Shown: positions 30,868 to 38,887, counted from the first letter of the stretch. The stretch is 39,027 nt of DNA from Pseudomonadota bacterium (GCA_022361155.1 JAKSBK010000399.1:1-39027), one strand, 5' to 3'. Program-made: numbers and translations. The notes: generated by a model not told the origin, from the sequence alone.

Positions 30868-31839
30868 ATGGCGGACCCCCTGCATGCCCGGTTCGTCGTG
30901 GTCATCGGCAAGGGGGGTGTCGGTAAGACCACGGTCAGCGCCTGCCTGGCCCTACGCGCTGCGCGGGCCGGCAAGCGCGTGCTGGTCGCCATGTGCAACG
31001 TGCGCGAACGGCTGAGCTACGCGCTTGAAGTGGAACCGATCGGTGCCAGCAACCAGACCGTGCTGCCGGGGATCGAAGCTGTCAACATGACACCGGACAA
31101 GGCGCTCGAGGAGTACGGCTTGATGGTGCTCAAGCTGCGGTCGCTATACAAGCTGATCTTCGAAAACCGCCTGGTCACAGGCTTTCTACGGGCCACGCCT
31201 GGCCTCGATGCCTGGGCCATGCTCGGCAAAGCACAGTATCACGTCGCTGAGACCGACCACACAGGACGCCGCCGCTACGACACGGTGATTCTCGACGCGC
31301 CAGCCACAGGGCACGGCGTGGACATGCTGCGCGTACCGCGCGTCATCCTAGAGGTGGCCTCACCGGGTCTGCTGCGCACCGAAGCAGAACGCGCCTGGGC
31401 TCTGCTGTCGGATCCCAAGCAGGCCGCGCTGTGTCTCGTCACCCTGCCTGAAGACATGCCCACCAACGAGGCCCTCGAGCTCGACCAGCGGGTGCGAACC
31501 GACCTCGGCCTCGGCACGTCGTGTGTCGTGATCAACCGTGTACTACCGCCACTGTTCAGTCCCGAACAACGCGATTTCGTGCTTGGCGCCATGAGCTCGC
31601 TCGACGCCGACTCGCCCCTTGCTGGTATTGCACGCGCGAGCCGAACACGTGCGCGTTGGGAACTGCTGCAGCAACGCTGCATCGCCCAACTGAGTGCAAT
31701 TCCTGCCCCCCGCATCGAGCTACCCAACCTGTTTGTGCCGGAGGTGCGACGCCCTGCGCTGATGCGCCTGGCCGAGCTCTTCGATCCGCCCGCGCCTGGC
31801 CCCGCGGATGCGGCCGCTCCTGGATCCATGGCCTGCTGA
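30868..31839 (+). CDS. ArsA/Get3-type P-loop ATPase
   Basis: A 323-residue ATPase with the deviant Walker A GKGGVGKTT of the SIMIBI class (residues ~14-22) and a Walker B/switch segment DAPATGHGVDMLR, resembling the Get3 DTAPTGHT motif. Such proteins include the arsenite-pump ATPase ArsA and the tail-anchored-protein targeting factor Get3. There is no arsB, arsR or arsC nearby, and the cysteine pairs for arsenite or zinc are not obvious, so arsenic transport is unlikely. Its place 17 bp after dnaK suggests co-transcription and a role in protein handling. The ATG at 30868 fits; longer frames overlap dnaK. The downstream repeat R2 begins about 70 bp after the stop. Confidence 0.82.
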   Translation: MADPLHARFVVVIGKGGVGKTTVSACLALRAARAGKRVLVAMCNVRERLSYALEVEPIGASNQTVLPGIEAVNMTPDKALEEYGLMVLKLRSLYKLIFENRLVTGFLRATPGLDAWAMLGKAQYHVAETDHTGRRRYDTVILDAPATGHGVDMLRVPRVILEVASPGLLRTEAERAWALLSDPKQAALCLVTLPEDMPTNEALELDQRVRTDLGLGTSCVVINRVLPPLFSPEQRDFVLGAMSSLDADSPLAGIARASRTRARWELLQQRCIAQLSAIPAPRIELPNLFVPEVRRPALMRLAELFDPPAPGPADAAAPGSMAC

Positions 31840-31911
31840 CCTGGGCGTCCGGTCAAACCGAGCGCGGGCCCTCGGGCTCCGCCGCAAAAAACTTGCCCAC
31901 TTCGCAGGTCC

Positions 31912-32012
31912 CAAACGCCGCTGGCTGTGTTGCACCTCCTCGAAGTATCCCCGACATTCCTCGTCGTTGCGCCTTGCCAGCGGCACCTGGCCCTCTGCGA
32001 TCTGCACAAGTT
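31912..32012 (+). repeat. dispersed repeat R2
   Basis: This non-coding block shares its flanks with the MITE-like element (GCCGCTGGC-x-GTGTTGCACC, CTCCTCGAA, then GCGCCTTGCCAGCG) but has a shorter, different middle (CCGACATTCCTCGTCG). Its right half recurs at 2188-2240 on the other strand. It separates the ArsA-type gene from pssA. Confidence 0.65.
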
Positions 32013-32028
32013 ATCTTGTGGCGGAGCC

Positions 32029-32841
32029 TTACGACGGCGTTGTCAGCTCTTCTTCCTCCTCGGCAGCACGAGCTAGCTCGCGCCGCTGAAGTCCGCGCCG
32101 AGTCAGGGAGTACACGAATTCGGCGATGCCGATGCCGACGTAGCATGTGAGCAACCACACCAGAGCGAACGCGACGTGAAAGCGCAGAGCGAGCCACGCG
32201 CTGCTGCCCATGGCTGCGATGACGGTCAGCACCGTACCCCACGACAGGTGCAGATCCTTGAAGGAGCGAAAACGGACGGTGCTCACCATCAGAAAACACA
32301 AGACCAGGACCAGGCACAGGACAGGAATCGGCGAACCGGGAAGGTGGCCCGACACGGCATGGTTGGCACCGACGAGCGAAACCAGAATGCCGGCGGCACC
32401 GGGGATGGGTAGACCCACGACGTACTTGGGCGGCACCCTCTTGGTTCGGTGCCGCTCCTGCCGCATGCTCATGACGTTGAAGCGAGCCAAGCGAATTGCA
32501 CCGGCCGCGACGAAGAGGAAGGATGCTCCGATGCCCAGCGACCCCAGGGAATGCAGAGACCATCTGTAGACCACCAGGCCCGGCGCCAGGCCAAAGGACA
32601 GCACGTCAGCCAGCGAGTCCATCTGCGTGCCGAAGGCACTCTGTGTGTGCGTCAAGCGGGCTACGCGACCGTCGATCATGTCGAACAAGATCGCGTAGAC
32701 GATCAAAAGACAAGCCCGATACAGATCGTCTTCCGTTTCCGCGAGCGAGCACAAGACCACGGCATAGAAGCCGCAAAAGATGCCCGACAAGGTGAACAGG
32801 TTCGGCAAAATGAACAGGCTTTTTCGCAAATCAAAACGCAA
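32029..32841 (-). CDS. pssA: CDP-diacylglycerol-serine O-phosphatidyltransferase
   Basis: A 270-residue inner-membrane enzyme making phosphatidylserine from CDP-diacylglycerol and serine, the route to phosphatidylethanolamine. The N-terminus (LPNLFTLSGIFCGF) and motif D-x2-DG-x2-AR-x8-G-x3-D-x3-D (D54, D57, G58, A61-R62, G71, D75, D79) match the Bacillus-type PssA, as does DSLADVLSFGLAPG. About seven membrane spans. The start appears to be TTG at 32841, ten bases after GGGAAGGA. The C-terminus is Glu-rich. This is the second CDP-alcohol phosphatidyltransferase in the window. Confidence 0.9.
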   Translation of the reverse strand: MRFDLRKSLFILPNLFTLSGIFCGFYAVVLCSLAETEDDLYRACLLIVYAILFDMIDGRVARLTHTQSAFGTQMDSLADVLSFGLAPGLVVYRWSLHSLGSLGIGASFLFVAAGAIRLARFNVMSMRQERHRTKRVPPKYVVGLPIPGAAGILVSLVGANHAVSGHLPGSPIPVLCLVLVLCFLMVSTVRFRSFKDLHLSWGTVLTVIAAMGSSAWLALRFHVAFALVWLLTCYVGIGIAEFVYSLTRRGLQRRELARAAEEEEELTTPS

Positions 32842-32980
32842 AAAACCCGTATCCTTCCCACCAGGACGGGGCCGTGGTGAGCTACCAGCCTACGGAATCC
32901 CACTTGCGGTGTCCAGGCGCGCAACCTCTCACGATAGCTTGACTCGAATCGTAGCGGAAGCTACATCCTCGACCAACTTT

Positions 32981-33018
32981 TCCGGGAGCATGGTACGGTT
33001 CCGGGAGCATGGTACGGT
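32981..33018. repeat. tandem duplication of 19 bp at a start site
   Basis: TCCGGGAGCATGGTACGGT occurs twice head to tail (32981-32999 and 33000-33018). Each copy contains GGGAG and an ATG; because 19 is not a multiple of three, the two ATGs are in different frames. The second copy's GGGAG lies nine bases before the GTG chosen for the PilZ gene. Confidence 0.9.
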
Positions 33019-33355
33019 GTCCCGTCCCAAGCGGCGCAGCCACACTCGTTATGCTTGCAGTCTCCCCGTCCAGATCGATGCTGGCGAGCAAACCCTGCGG
33101 GGCGTGCTGCTGAACGTGAGCCTTGGAGGTGCATTCGTCGACGTGGTTGAGAAACCCGCATTCGGAAGCGAAGTGCTCTTGCGCGTCAAGCTTCCCGCCC
33201 TGCGCGAGGATGCCTTGCTGCCCGCGTTCGTCAGGTGGCGCAAGGAAACTGGAATCGGGGTCCAGTTTCACAGCCTGCGCGCGCGTGCCGTCTGGGCGCT
33301 CAATCGGTTGTGCAGGCAGCTCGAGCCCGTTGATCCCCAAGCACCCGGCACATAG
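33017..33355 (+). CDS. single-domain PilZ protein (c-di-GMP receptor)
   Basis: A 112-residue PilZ domain. The binding motifs are RRSHTR (RxxxR) near the N-terminus and NVSLGGAF (D/NxSxxG) about 25 residues later, so cyclic di-GMP binding is expected. The GTG at 33017 has GGGAG nine bases upstream; an ATG at 32990 in the same frame would add nine residues across the tandem duplication. It is followed after 16 bp by an HD-domain gene. Target processes (motility, surface polysaccharide) are not shown by sequence; the diguanylate cyclase at 23981 is a possible source of ligand. Confidence 0.85.
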   Translation: MSRPKRRSHTRYACSLPVQIDAGEQTLRGVLLNVSLGGAFVDVVEKPAFGSEVLLRVKLPALREDALLPAFVRWRKETGIGVQFHSLRARAVWALNRLCRQLEPVDPQAPGT

Positions 33356-33371
33356 CAACTAAGGCGTGCGA

Positions 33372-33947
33372 ATGAGCTTGACGCGACAACAAGCATGGGA
33401 ATTGCTCACCACGTGGACTGAAACGACCGCGTTGCGCAAGCATGCCCGTGCGGTCGAGATCGTCATGCGCGCCGCGGCCGTGCGCTACGGCGAGGGCGAC
33501 CAGGAGCGCTGGGGCATGGCTGGCATGCTTCATGATGCCGACTACGAGAAGTGGCCTCAATCCCACCCGCAGCGGATCGTGCGCTGGCTCGAAGAGCGCA
33601 ACGAGCCCGAAGTGGCCTACGCGATCTCCGGTCACTTTACCAAGTGGGGCGTGCCGGCAAGAAGCCAGCTGGATAGGGCCCTCGTGGCGTGCGACGAGCT
33701 GACGGGCTTCGTGGTTGCTTGCTGTCTCGTTCGTCCCGACGGTGTGCATACGCTGACCGCCAAGAGCGTCAAAAAGAAGCTCAAGGACAAGGCGTTCGCG
33801 GCGAAGGTCGACCGCGGCGAGGTGCGAGCCGGCGCCGAGGCTCTTGGCGTAGATCTCACGGATCACGTCAGCTTCGTTATCGAGGCCCTCAAGCCGCACG
33901 CCGAGGAGCTGGGTATTTCAGGCAAGCGAACGCAGCGCCCCGCCTGA
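33372..33947 (+). CDS. HD-domain protein
   Basis: A 191-residue protein with the HD signature: LRKHARAVEIVMR supplies the first His, and GMLHDADYEKWP the HD pair, with an ISGH later. HD proteins are metal-dependent phosphohydrolases of nucleotides and related compounds. This type, starting TRQQAWELLTTWTE, is a common stand-alone HD hydrolase of unknown substrate. The ATG at 33372 follows AAGG; a GTG two codons earlier is possible. Probably co-transcribed with the PilZ gene. A MITE-like element starts 44 bp after its stop. Confidence 0.82.
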   Translation: MSLTRQQAWELLTTWTETTALRKHARAVEIVMRAAAVRYGEGDQERWGMAGMLHDADYEKWPQSHPQRIVRWLEERNEPEVAYAISGHFTKWGVPARSQLDRALVACDELTGFVVACCLVRPDGVHTLTAKSVKKKLKDKAFAAKVDRGEVRAGAEALGVDLTDHVSFVIEALKPHAEELGISGKRTQRPA

Positions 33948-33990
33948 AGGTTCGTCCAACCACAGCCGGTCGAACGTGCTCGACTCGAGA

Positions 33991-34192
33991 CTAGCACCGC
34001 TTGCCAGGGATCATGATGGATTCCCGCCGGCTCTGACGGCCGCCGGCGGTGTTGCACCTCCTCGAATATGCGCTGCACAGCATCGAAATGAACCGCAGTC
34101 ATCGCCGGTGCGCCTTGCCCGCCTTGCCCGCCTTGCCAGCGACCGCCAGCCCCCGACGCCAATCGATCACAATCCCTGGCAAGCGGTACTAG
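33991..34192 (+). mobile_element. MITE-like element with terminal inverted repeats, complete copy
   Basis: A 202-bp non-coding element. Its ends, 33991-34016 and the inverse of 34167-34192, match at 23 of 26 positions (CTAG, pyrimidine, ACCGCTTGCCAGGGAT and so on). CTAG at both ends may be a 4-bp target duplication, as seen with IS5-type YTAR targets. An internal GC-rich hairpin (CCGCCGGC with GCCGGCGG) follows the left end. A copy at 38888-39027 differs at about four of the first 129 bases, indicating recent movement. A minus-strand frame reading MTAVHFDAVQRIFEEVQ is shared by copies but is not a believable gene. It lies between the convergent HD and HspQ genes, and its right CTAG contains the HspQ stop. 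Confidence 0.85.
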
Positions 34193-34503
34193 TTCATGTC
34201 GCGTTCGCGCAGGTAGTAGCCCCCGCGCATCGCGTCGAAGAACTCGCGAAGGGCAGGATGCTGGACCGGTTCGCCGCTCGGGTCCGGTTCCAGGTTGCGT
34301 TCCGCCACGTAGGTCTGGTGGTCAGCGTCGTGGACGAGCACACTGTACCATGGACGGTCCTTGGGAGGCCTCGAACGCGCCATGCGTTCGTACCACTGCT
34401 CGCTTAGGGCAAATTGCGAGTCAATGTCTACGATCACGCCCCTATAGCCAAAGAGCTTGTGCTGAACGAGCTGACCGATCGTGAACTTCGGGGCTTTAGC
34501 CAT
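34189..34503 (-). CDS. hspQ: heat shock protein HspQ / hemimethylated-DNA-binding family
   Basis: A 104-residue YccV-type protein. FTIGQLVQHKLFGYRGVIVDID is the family's opening strand set, followed by RPWYSVLVHDADHQTYVAERNLEPD, also typical. In E. coli HspQ binds hemimethylated oriC DNA and adjusts Lon protease specificity. The stop codon TAG is inside the CTAG end of the MITE-like element, so insertion left the frame intact to its natural or new stop. No clear heat-shock promoter is seen. The gap upstream (34504-34796) shows a TATACT at 34658 and no gene. Confidence 0.83.
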   Translation of the reverse strand: MAKAPKFTIGQLVQHKLFGYRGVIVDIDSQFALSEQWYERMARSRPPKDRPWYSVLVHDADHQTYVAERNLEPDPSGEPVQHPALREFFDAMRGGYYLRERDMN

Positions 34504-34796
34504 AGCCGAGCGTATCGCGGTGAGCGGTCGCTGGCCAGAGGCACAAACAGATGCCGTTCGGCTCGGGGCCCTGTACCCCTCAGCTTGCCCGGGTGAGGCG
34601 GAGATCCTACAACGGCATTTGGGGTTTTAGGGGCCGCGTCCTTGCGTGCTTGACACATATACTGGAAAAAGTGAGCGAATTCGTATTGGGCATGTTCAGA
34701 GCTCCGCGCTGTCCGGGCGCATGGGTGCGCTGGCAGGAAGGGGCCTGTGATCCGACTGCGATCCGATAGGCGATGGTAGGTTACAGCGTGAGCCCT

Positions 34797-36272
34797 ATGG
34801 CCCAAGCCCCACTCAGAGCCAAGCGGAGACGAAGCGGTGGCACACGGCGACCCAGCAGCATGCCACTGCGATCCGCGGCCGGGCCTGAGGAGCCCACACG
34901 GATCGAGCTCTCGGGGGACGCGAGGCGCAGCGGCAGGCAGCCGAGACCGCTGCGCCGGTCGCCCAGCCCACAGGCGCCTCGACCTGCCTCAGTCGCGGTC
35001 TCCGCCCGCTCGCGAGCGCACAAGGCGCCTGGATCACGACCGCAGGCGGCCTTTTCCCAGGCCTCGAGGGAGCATCTTCAGGTTGCCCCCGTCGATTCCG
35101 AGGCCCTCGAAATCCTGGGGCCCCCCGCCGCCGCTCGACCAGGCACGGCATCGCCCCGGCACGCTGAAAAATCCTACGATTCCGAGCGTCCTCGAGCTCT
35201 CGGTCCGGTGCTGAAGGCACTCGCTGGTCGGAAGGACAGCGGACTCGACATCGTGGAAGAGGGCTTTTTCGCCGGCGATTCGGAACGCGCCGACTGGGAC
35301 GCGAGCGCACTGGCATCGCGACGCGCCATGTTCGCTACGTTTGCGATCGCGGCCACGTTCCTGGTCGGGCTCGTCACGATGCACATCTACTACCACGTGC
35401 TGATGCCCGAGCCGGTAGAGCTCGGTGGCGAGCTTCGCCACTACGAGCTGCCGGAACCGATTCTGGCCCCTTCCGTACTCGAGGGACGTGGTGCCGCTCG
35501 TGTGCTGCCCGCCGAAATCATCGGTGGCCGCGTCGCACAGCCCGCACCGAATCGCATCACCGCTCGCGGCCAGTCCGTGTCCACCACCCCGCTTGCGCGG
35601 ACCCAGGTCGCACGGCGGGGTATGTCCAAGCCAGCAGGGGACGCTGCTGCACCCGCTCAGCGCCCAACGAATCGAGGACGGCCCGCCCACAGCGCCGCGG
35701 TTCGGCAGCGCCTCGCTGCGCCGCCGCAGCCGGTCACCACTGCAGCGCACGTGGCCGATGCACGCCGTAGTGCTGAAGCACGCGCTGCTCGTCTCGAACC
35801 GCAGGTCGATACCGAACCGCAGGTCGATACCGAACCGCAAGCGCATGCCGAAGCTGAACCGGTTTCTGCGGTCAGGCCCACCGGACCGCACTCGGCCCAC
35901 AAGCTTGCGTTGCCCTCGGCCGAACGCGAAGCCTACCAGCGCGCGCTGGCGGACGGAGATCGGTTGTATCGGGCTGCCAAGCGCAAGCAGGCGGTGCGAG
36001 CGTACGAGCGGGCGCTCGATCTCAATCCGGTTGGAACCGAGGCGCTTTCGAGGCTGGCGCTACACTTGCTGAACACCGGAGACAACGCCAAGGCTTCGGC
36101 ATTGGCGCAGCGGGCCGTAGCCTCCGATCCGAGCAACTCCGAGGGCTGGATCGTGCTCGGCGCTGCGCGCGATGCCCTGCGCGATCGCGCCGGCGCCCGC
36201 TTGGCCTATCGCCGCTGCGCAACCGAGGGCAAGGGCACGTACGTGCGCGAGTGCCGTCGCCTGTTGCACTAG
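34797..36272 (+). CDS. membrane protein with TPR tail and Pro/Ala-rich linkers
   Basis: A 491-residue protein. Residues 1-170 are basic and low-complexity (Arg/Pro/Ser). A single membrane span follows (ATFAIAATFLVGLVTMHIYY), then a long disordered stretch that includes two copies of an 18-bp repeat giving PQVDTE, and two to three TPRs at the C-terminus (LADGDRLYRAAKRKQAVRAYERAL and after). It has the same back half as the receiver protein at 20856 (span, linker, terminal TPRs) without receivers. TPRs bind partner proteins; the partner is unknown. The ATG at 34797 is used; another at 34773 is in frame. Confidence 0.65.
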   Translation: MAQAPLRAKRRRSGGTRRPSSMPLRSAAGPEEPTRIELSGDARRSGRQPRPLRRSPSPQAPRPASVAVSARSRAHKAPGSRPQAAFSQASREHLQVAPVDSEALEILGPPAAARPGTASPRHAEKSYDSERPRALGPVLKALAGRKDSGLDIVEEGFFAGDSERADWDASALASRRAMFATFAIAATFLVGLVTMHIYYHVLMPEPVELGGELRHYELPEPILAPSVLEGRGAARVLPAEIIGGRVAQPAPNRITARGQSVSTTPLARTQVARRGMSKPAGDAAAPAQRPTNRGRPAHSAAVRQRLAAPPQPVTTAAHVADARRSAEARAARLEPQVDTEPQVDTEPQAHAEAEPVSAVRPTGPHSAHKLALPSAEREAYQRALADGDRLYRAAKRKQAVRAYERALDLNPVGTEALSRLALHLLNTGDNAKASALAQRAVASDPSNSEGWIVLGAARDALRDRAGARLAYRRCATEGKGTYVRECRRLLH

Positions 36273-36444
36273 GGACCAAGAACCAGGGAGTATCGAGGGA
36301 ATGCTCGCTTGACCCCCGACAGGGGGCCCGTTAGAGTCGCGCCCCATGTTGGCCTCAGCGCTGCAAGCGGGACACCCAGCTGATGCGCATGAGGGGGCCG
36401 CTGCTTGGCTGAAAAAAGACGCTACACTGCTGGAGACAAGACGC

Positions 36445-36651
36445 ATGCGGAGCCTCATACGAACCCTCGCGCTTACCGTGGCCCTGTCCTCGATGCTGAC
36501 AGGCTGTTTTTACGCTGGCATCGCGGCCTCGGGCGATGCGGCCATCGTGGCCCGCAACGACGCGTTCCTGTTTGGAGCGCTGCGCAAGGTCTACGTGTGC
36601 AAGATCACGTCGGGAGGCCTCACGCAGTGCTCCGAAGCCGAGTCGCCCTGA
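36445..36651 (+). CDS. small lipoprotein, 68 aa
   Basis: The ATG at 36445 opens a signal peptide ending in the lipobox LTGC (LALTVALSSMLTGC), followed by FYAGIAASGDAAIVARNDAFLFGALRKVYVC and a second Cys near the end. The mature part is hydrophobic and would sit at a membrane face. GGAG lies upstream with about ten bases spacing. Its last 25 bases overlap the next gene, so both are coupled. I recognise no family function. Confidence 0.7.
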   Translation: MRSLIRTLALTVALSSMLTGCFYAGIAASGDAAIVARNDAFLFGALRKVYVCKITSGGLTQCSEAESP

Positions 36652-37139
36652 CGCTGGCGTGCGCGGCCAGTGCGACGCTGGCCCGAGCCCAGCCGCTTCC
36701 CGAGCAGCTGCGCTACGACGGTCTCGCCCTGGACCTGCAGCCGGAATTCGGCGTGACGCTGCTCGCCGGCGGGCGGTCGGAGCGTTCAAAGTGGCTGGGG
36801 CGCCTGCGTGCGGGAATGCTGGTTGCGCGAGATCCCATTTTCGTGGCCACGGGAGCGATCGTCGAGGTGGGTGGCCTCGCGCAGCGCGCGTTGGGCGTGG
36901 CGTCGGAGCTGACCCACCTGAACGGACTCTGGGGCCGCGTGGCGGCCGTGCGCGGACGGCGCGCGCAGTTTGGGCTGCAGCTCGCTTGGGGATGGTCCTG
37001 GTTTGGCCTCGAATGGCAGCGACGTTTTGGACAGCCGGCCAATGCGCTGCTGTTTGTCGTTCGGGCCCCGCTGGGAATCGTACGGTTCATCTACGGTTGG
37101 CAACGCCGCCATGCGGCCAACCTGCCGGCGACCTCTTAG
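36627..37139 (+). CDS. secreted/periplasmic protein, unknown function
   Basis: A 170-residue protein from a GTG at 36627 preceded by GGGAGG at nine bases. The signal peptide (VALTLACAASATLARA) is likely cut before QPLPEQ. The mature chain alternates hydrophobic and polar residues (FGVTLLAGG, LGRLRAGMLVARD, FGLQLAWGWSWFGLEW), which resembles an outer-membrane beta-strand or a small barrel. The start lies inside the lipoprotein gene, so the two are translated together and probably work together. Longer frames from 36405 are antiphase reading of the lipoprotein gene. Confidence 0.65.
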   Translation: MLRSRVALTLACAASATLARAQPLPEQLRYDGLALDLQPEFGVTLLAGGRSERSKWLGRLRAGMLVARDPIFVATGAIVEVGGLAQRALGVASELTHLNGLWGRVAAVRGRRAQFGLQLAWGWSWFGLEWQRRFGQPANALLFVVRAPLGIVRFIYGWQRRHAANLPATS

Positions 37140-37225
37140 GCTTAGGCGTCGGGCGATCGATGGGAGTTCCGGCCAGGGCAGGGGCAAAGAAACGGCCGGC
37201 CTCGGAGGGGCCTTCCTCCCGAACC

Positions 37226-37244
37226 GGGCCCCTTCAAGGGGCCC
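37226..37244. terminator. possible hairpin between convergent genes
   Basis: GGGCCCCTTCAAGGGGCCC is a nearly perfect inverted repeat with a short loop, between the convergent genes ending at 37139 and 37276. It has no following T run, so it may act as a bidirectional stop only with help or may simply be structural. Confidence 0.35.
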
Positions 37245-37275
37245 TCCTGGACCCACGCCCTATGGGAATGGAGCT

Positions 37276-38877
37276 TCAGTTTGACCCGACGCCGTAGGAC
37301 CCGTAGGTCCCCGAAATGTTGCCCGCGGGTACGGCGCCAGGAACCGGTTCCCCGGGACGCACGACCTTGAACACGCTCCAAAAACTCCCGCTGTAGACCG
37401 GCTGCAGCAGAGGCGTTTGTGGTAGCTGTCCGGGCCCGCCGCGCGCCAGTACATAGTCGTACCAGCGCAACTCCAGGAACGGATTGACGGCCACGGGATT
37501 GTACATGAAGTTCCAGCTGGGGGAGGGCGCTCCCAGCTCGCTGCGCAGGCGTACGGGCCACCAGGGCAGGTCGGCGAACGAATACAGCACGGCCCCGCCG
37601 CGGCTGGCCTGGCAAAGGGCACCATAGTGCAGGAAGGCCGCCCACCGCACCGTGCTCGACCGGTGGTGAAAGATCAGCGACGCCACGCGCTGGCCCATTG
37701 GAATGCTTGAGATGGCCTCGCGGAAGTCACCGACTTCGTTTTTCTCGAACGCTCGGAACTCTTTGGTCAAGTTGTTGGCACCGACCACGATGAGCCCGCC
37801 GAGAATCCCTGCGGTCGCGGACCGGCACCAGCGCGGCACATCAGGCAACACCAGCGGGGCGACAAAGGCCGCCAAGACCAAGAAGCGCGCGTGCACCGGC
37901 CAAGCCAGATTGCATGCGGTCCGCGGCATCACGAAGTACAGGGCCAGCAGCAGAGGAAAACCGAGGGCCAGCTTGAGTCGTCGTGGACTCGCCCGAGTAT
38001 TGCCGAAGTGCAGCCCGACGATCAGGACCAGCAGCCACCAAAGCACCCACACTACGAGCAGCTGCTCGTCGAGCGACGAGTGCAGAATGTCGGTGAGCCA
38101 ATGTGGAATCGAGGCGAGCAGCAGCGACGTCTCATCGTAGACCGGGCAGTGAGCCTGCTCCTCGCCAAACAGACCGGCGCTGAGCAACGAGGAACCTGCA
38201 GTGCCGAAGAGTGCGAGCAGAAGCGACGGTAGCAAGGGCAGAGCCCGGCGGGCGATTTGCACGAGATCACGCGAGACAAAGACCACTCCAGCGCCCAGTA
38301 TCAGCACACCGTAGGGCACCAAATGGGTGTACAGGCAGACAACAGACACGACACCCAAAAGCACGGCGTGTCCGCGATGAAACTCGCTCGACAGCCGAAC
38401 GCTGAGCGCAAGGCCCCACAGCATCAGGGGCACTGCCATCACGAAGCTCAAGAAACCCAAGCCAAGCTGCGAGTTGTACGTCAGCGGAAGCACGAACAGC
38501 GCGTAGATCCGAGGTGCCGCCAGCGAGGACAGCAGGGAACGCATCGCGTAGGAACTGGCCGCGATCCCTGCACTGAGCAGCAGCTTGCAGGCAGTTAGCG
38601 GGCCGACCAGCCACGTGAGAAGAGCGCCTGCCAGGGGTGGAACCAGGTATTGCGTAGCCAGATTCGGCTCGAAGTAGCGCGAAAAGCCAAACGACGGGTC
38701 GCTGTAGGAAGCCAGTACCCTCGCCGTGGCCACGTGCTGCGGAAAGTCCTGAAGGGGAGGATAGGCAATCACCCACAGCGGAACCACCATGGTGAGCGAC
38801 AGAACGAGCCAGCCGGCCTCCGCGAGCCACTTGCGGGTGAGCGGGGCTTGCATGACCTTCCGCGTGAGTTCCAGCAC
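37276..38877 (-). CDS. polytopic membrane protein, GT-C glycosyltransferase-like
   Basis: A 533-residue protein with about ten to eleven membrane spans in the first 370 residues and a soluble C-terminal domain of about 150. After the first span comes YPPLQDFPQH, an acidic loop in the position used by GT-C transferases (lipid-phosphate-sugar donors). I do not see a full family signature, so the enzymatic call is tentative. The C-terminal part is aromatic-rich (LPWWPVRLRSELG, SWNFMYNPVAVNPFLELRWYDYV) and would face the periplasm. The GTG at 38877 is preferred: AGGAG lies seven bases upstream and overlaps the CTAG end of the adjacent MITE-like copy. A TTG at 38880 is also possible. Confidence 0.65.
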   Translation of the reverse strand: MLELTRKVMQAPLTRKWLAEAGWLVLSLTMVVPLWVIAYPPLQDFPQHVATARVLASYSDPSFGFSRYFEPNLATQYLVPPLAGALLTWLVGPLTACKLLLSAGIAASSYAMRSLLSSLAAPRIYALFVLPLTYNSQLGLGFLSFVMAVPLMLWGLALSVRLSSEFHRGHAVLLGVVSVVCLYTHLVPYGVLILGAGVVFVSRDLVQIARRALPLLPSLLLALFGTAGSSLLSAGLFGEEQAHCPVYDETSLLLASIPHWLTDILHSSLDEQLLVVWVLWWLLVLIVGLHFGNTRASPRRLKLALGFPLLLALYFVMPRTACNLAWPVHARFLVLAAFVAPLVLPDVPRWCRSATAGILGGLIVVGANNLTKEFRAFEKNEVGDFREAISSIPMGQRVASLIFHHRSSTVRWAAFLHYGALCQASRGGAVLYSFADLPWWPVRLRSELGAPSPSWNFMYNPVAVNPFLELRWYDYVLARGGPGQLPQTPLLQPVYSGSFWSVFKVVRPGEPVPGAVPAGNISGTYGSYGVGSN

Positions 38878-38887
38878 CAAGACGCTC

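Noticed and set aside
30868-31839. Arsenite efflux ATPase
   Set aside because: No ars genes are near, and the expected metal-binding cysteines are not evident. A general ArsA/Get3-type label is safer.
33863-34162. Minus-strand frames in the repeat copies that read MTAVHFDAVQRIFEEVQ
   Set aside because: They are shared only because the element DNA is shared. They run out of the element into unrelated sequence at both copies and have no ribosome binding site.
34650-34663. Promoter formed by TTGACA and TATACT upstream of the TPR membrane protein
   Set aside because: The two boxes overlap in spacing (TTGACACATATACT) and cannot act as -35 and -10 of one promoter. No matching -35 lies 17 bases before TATACT.
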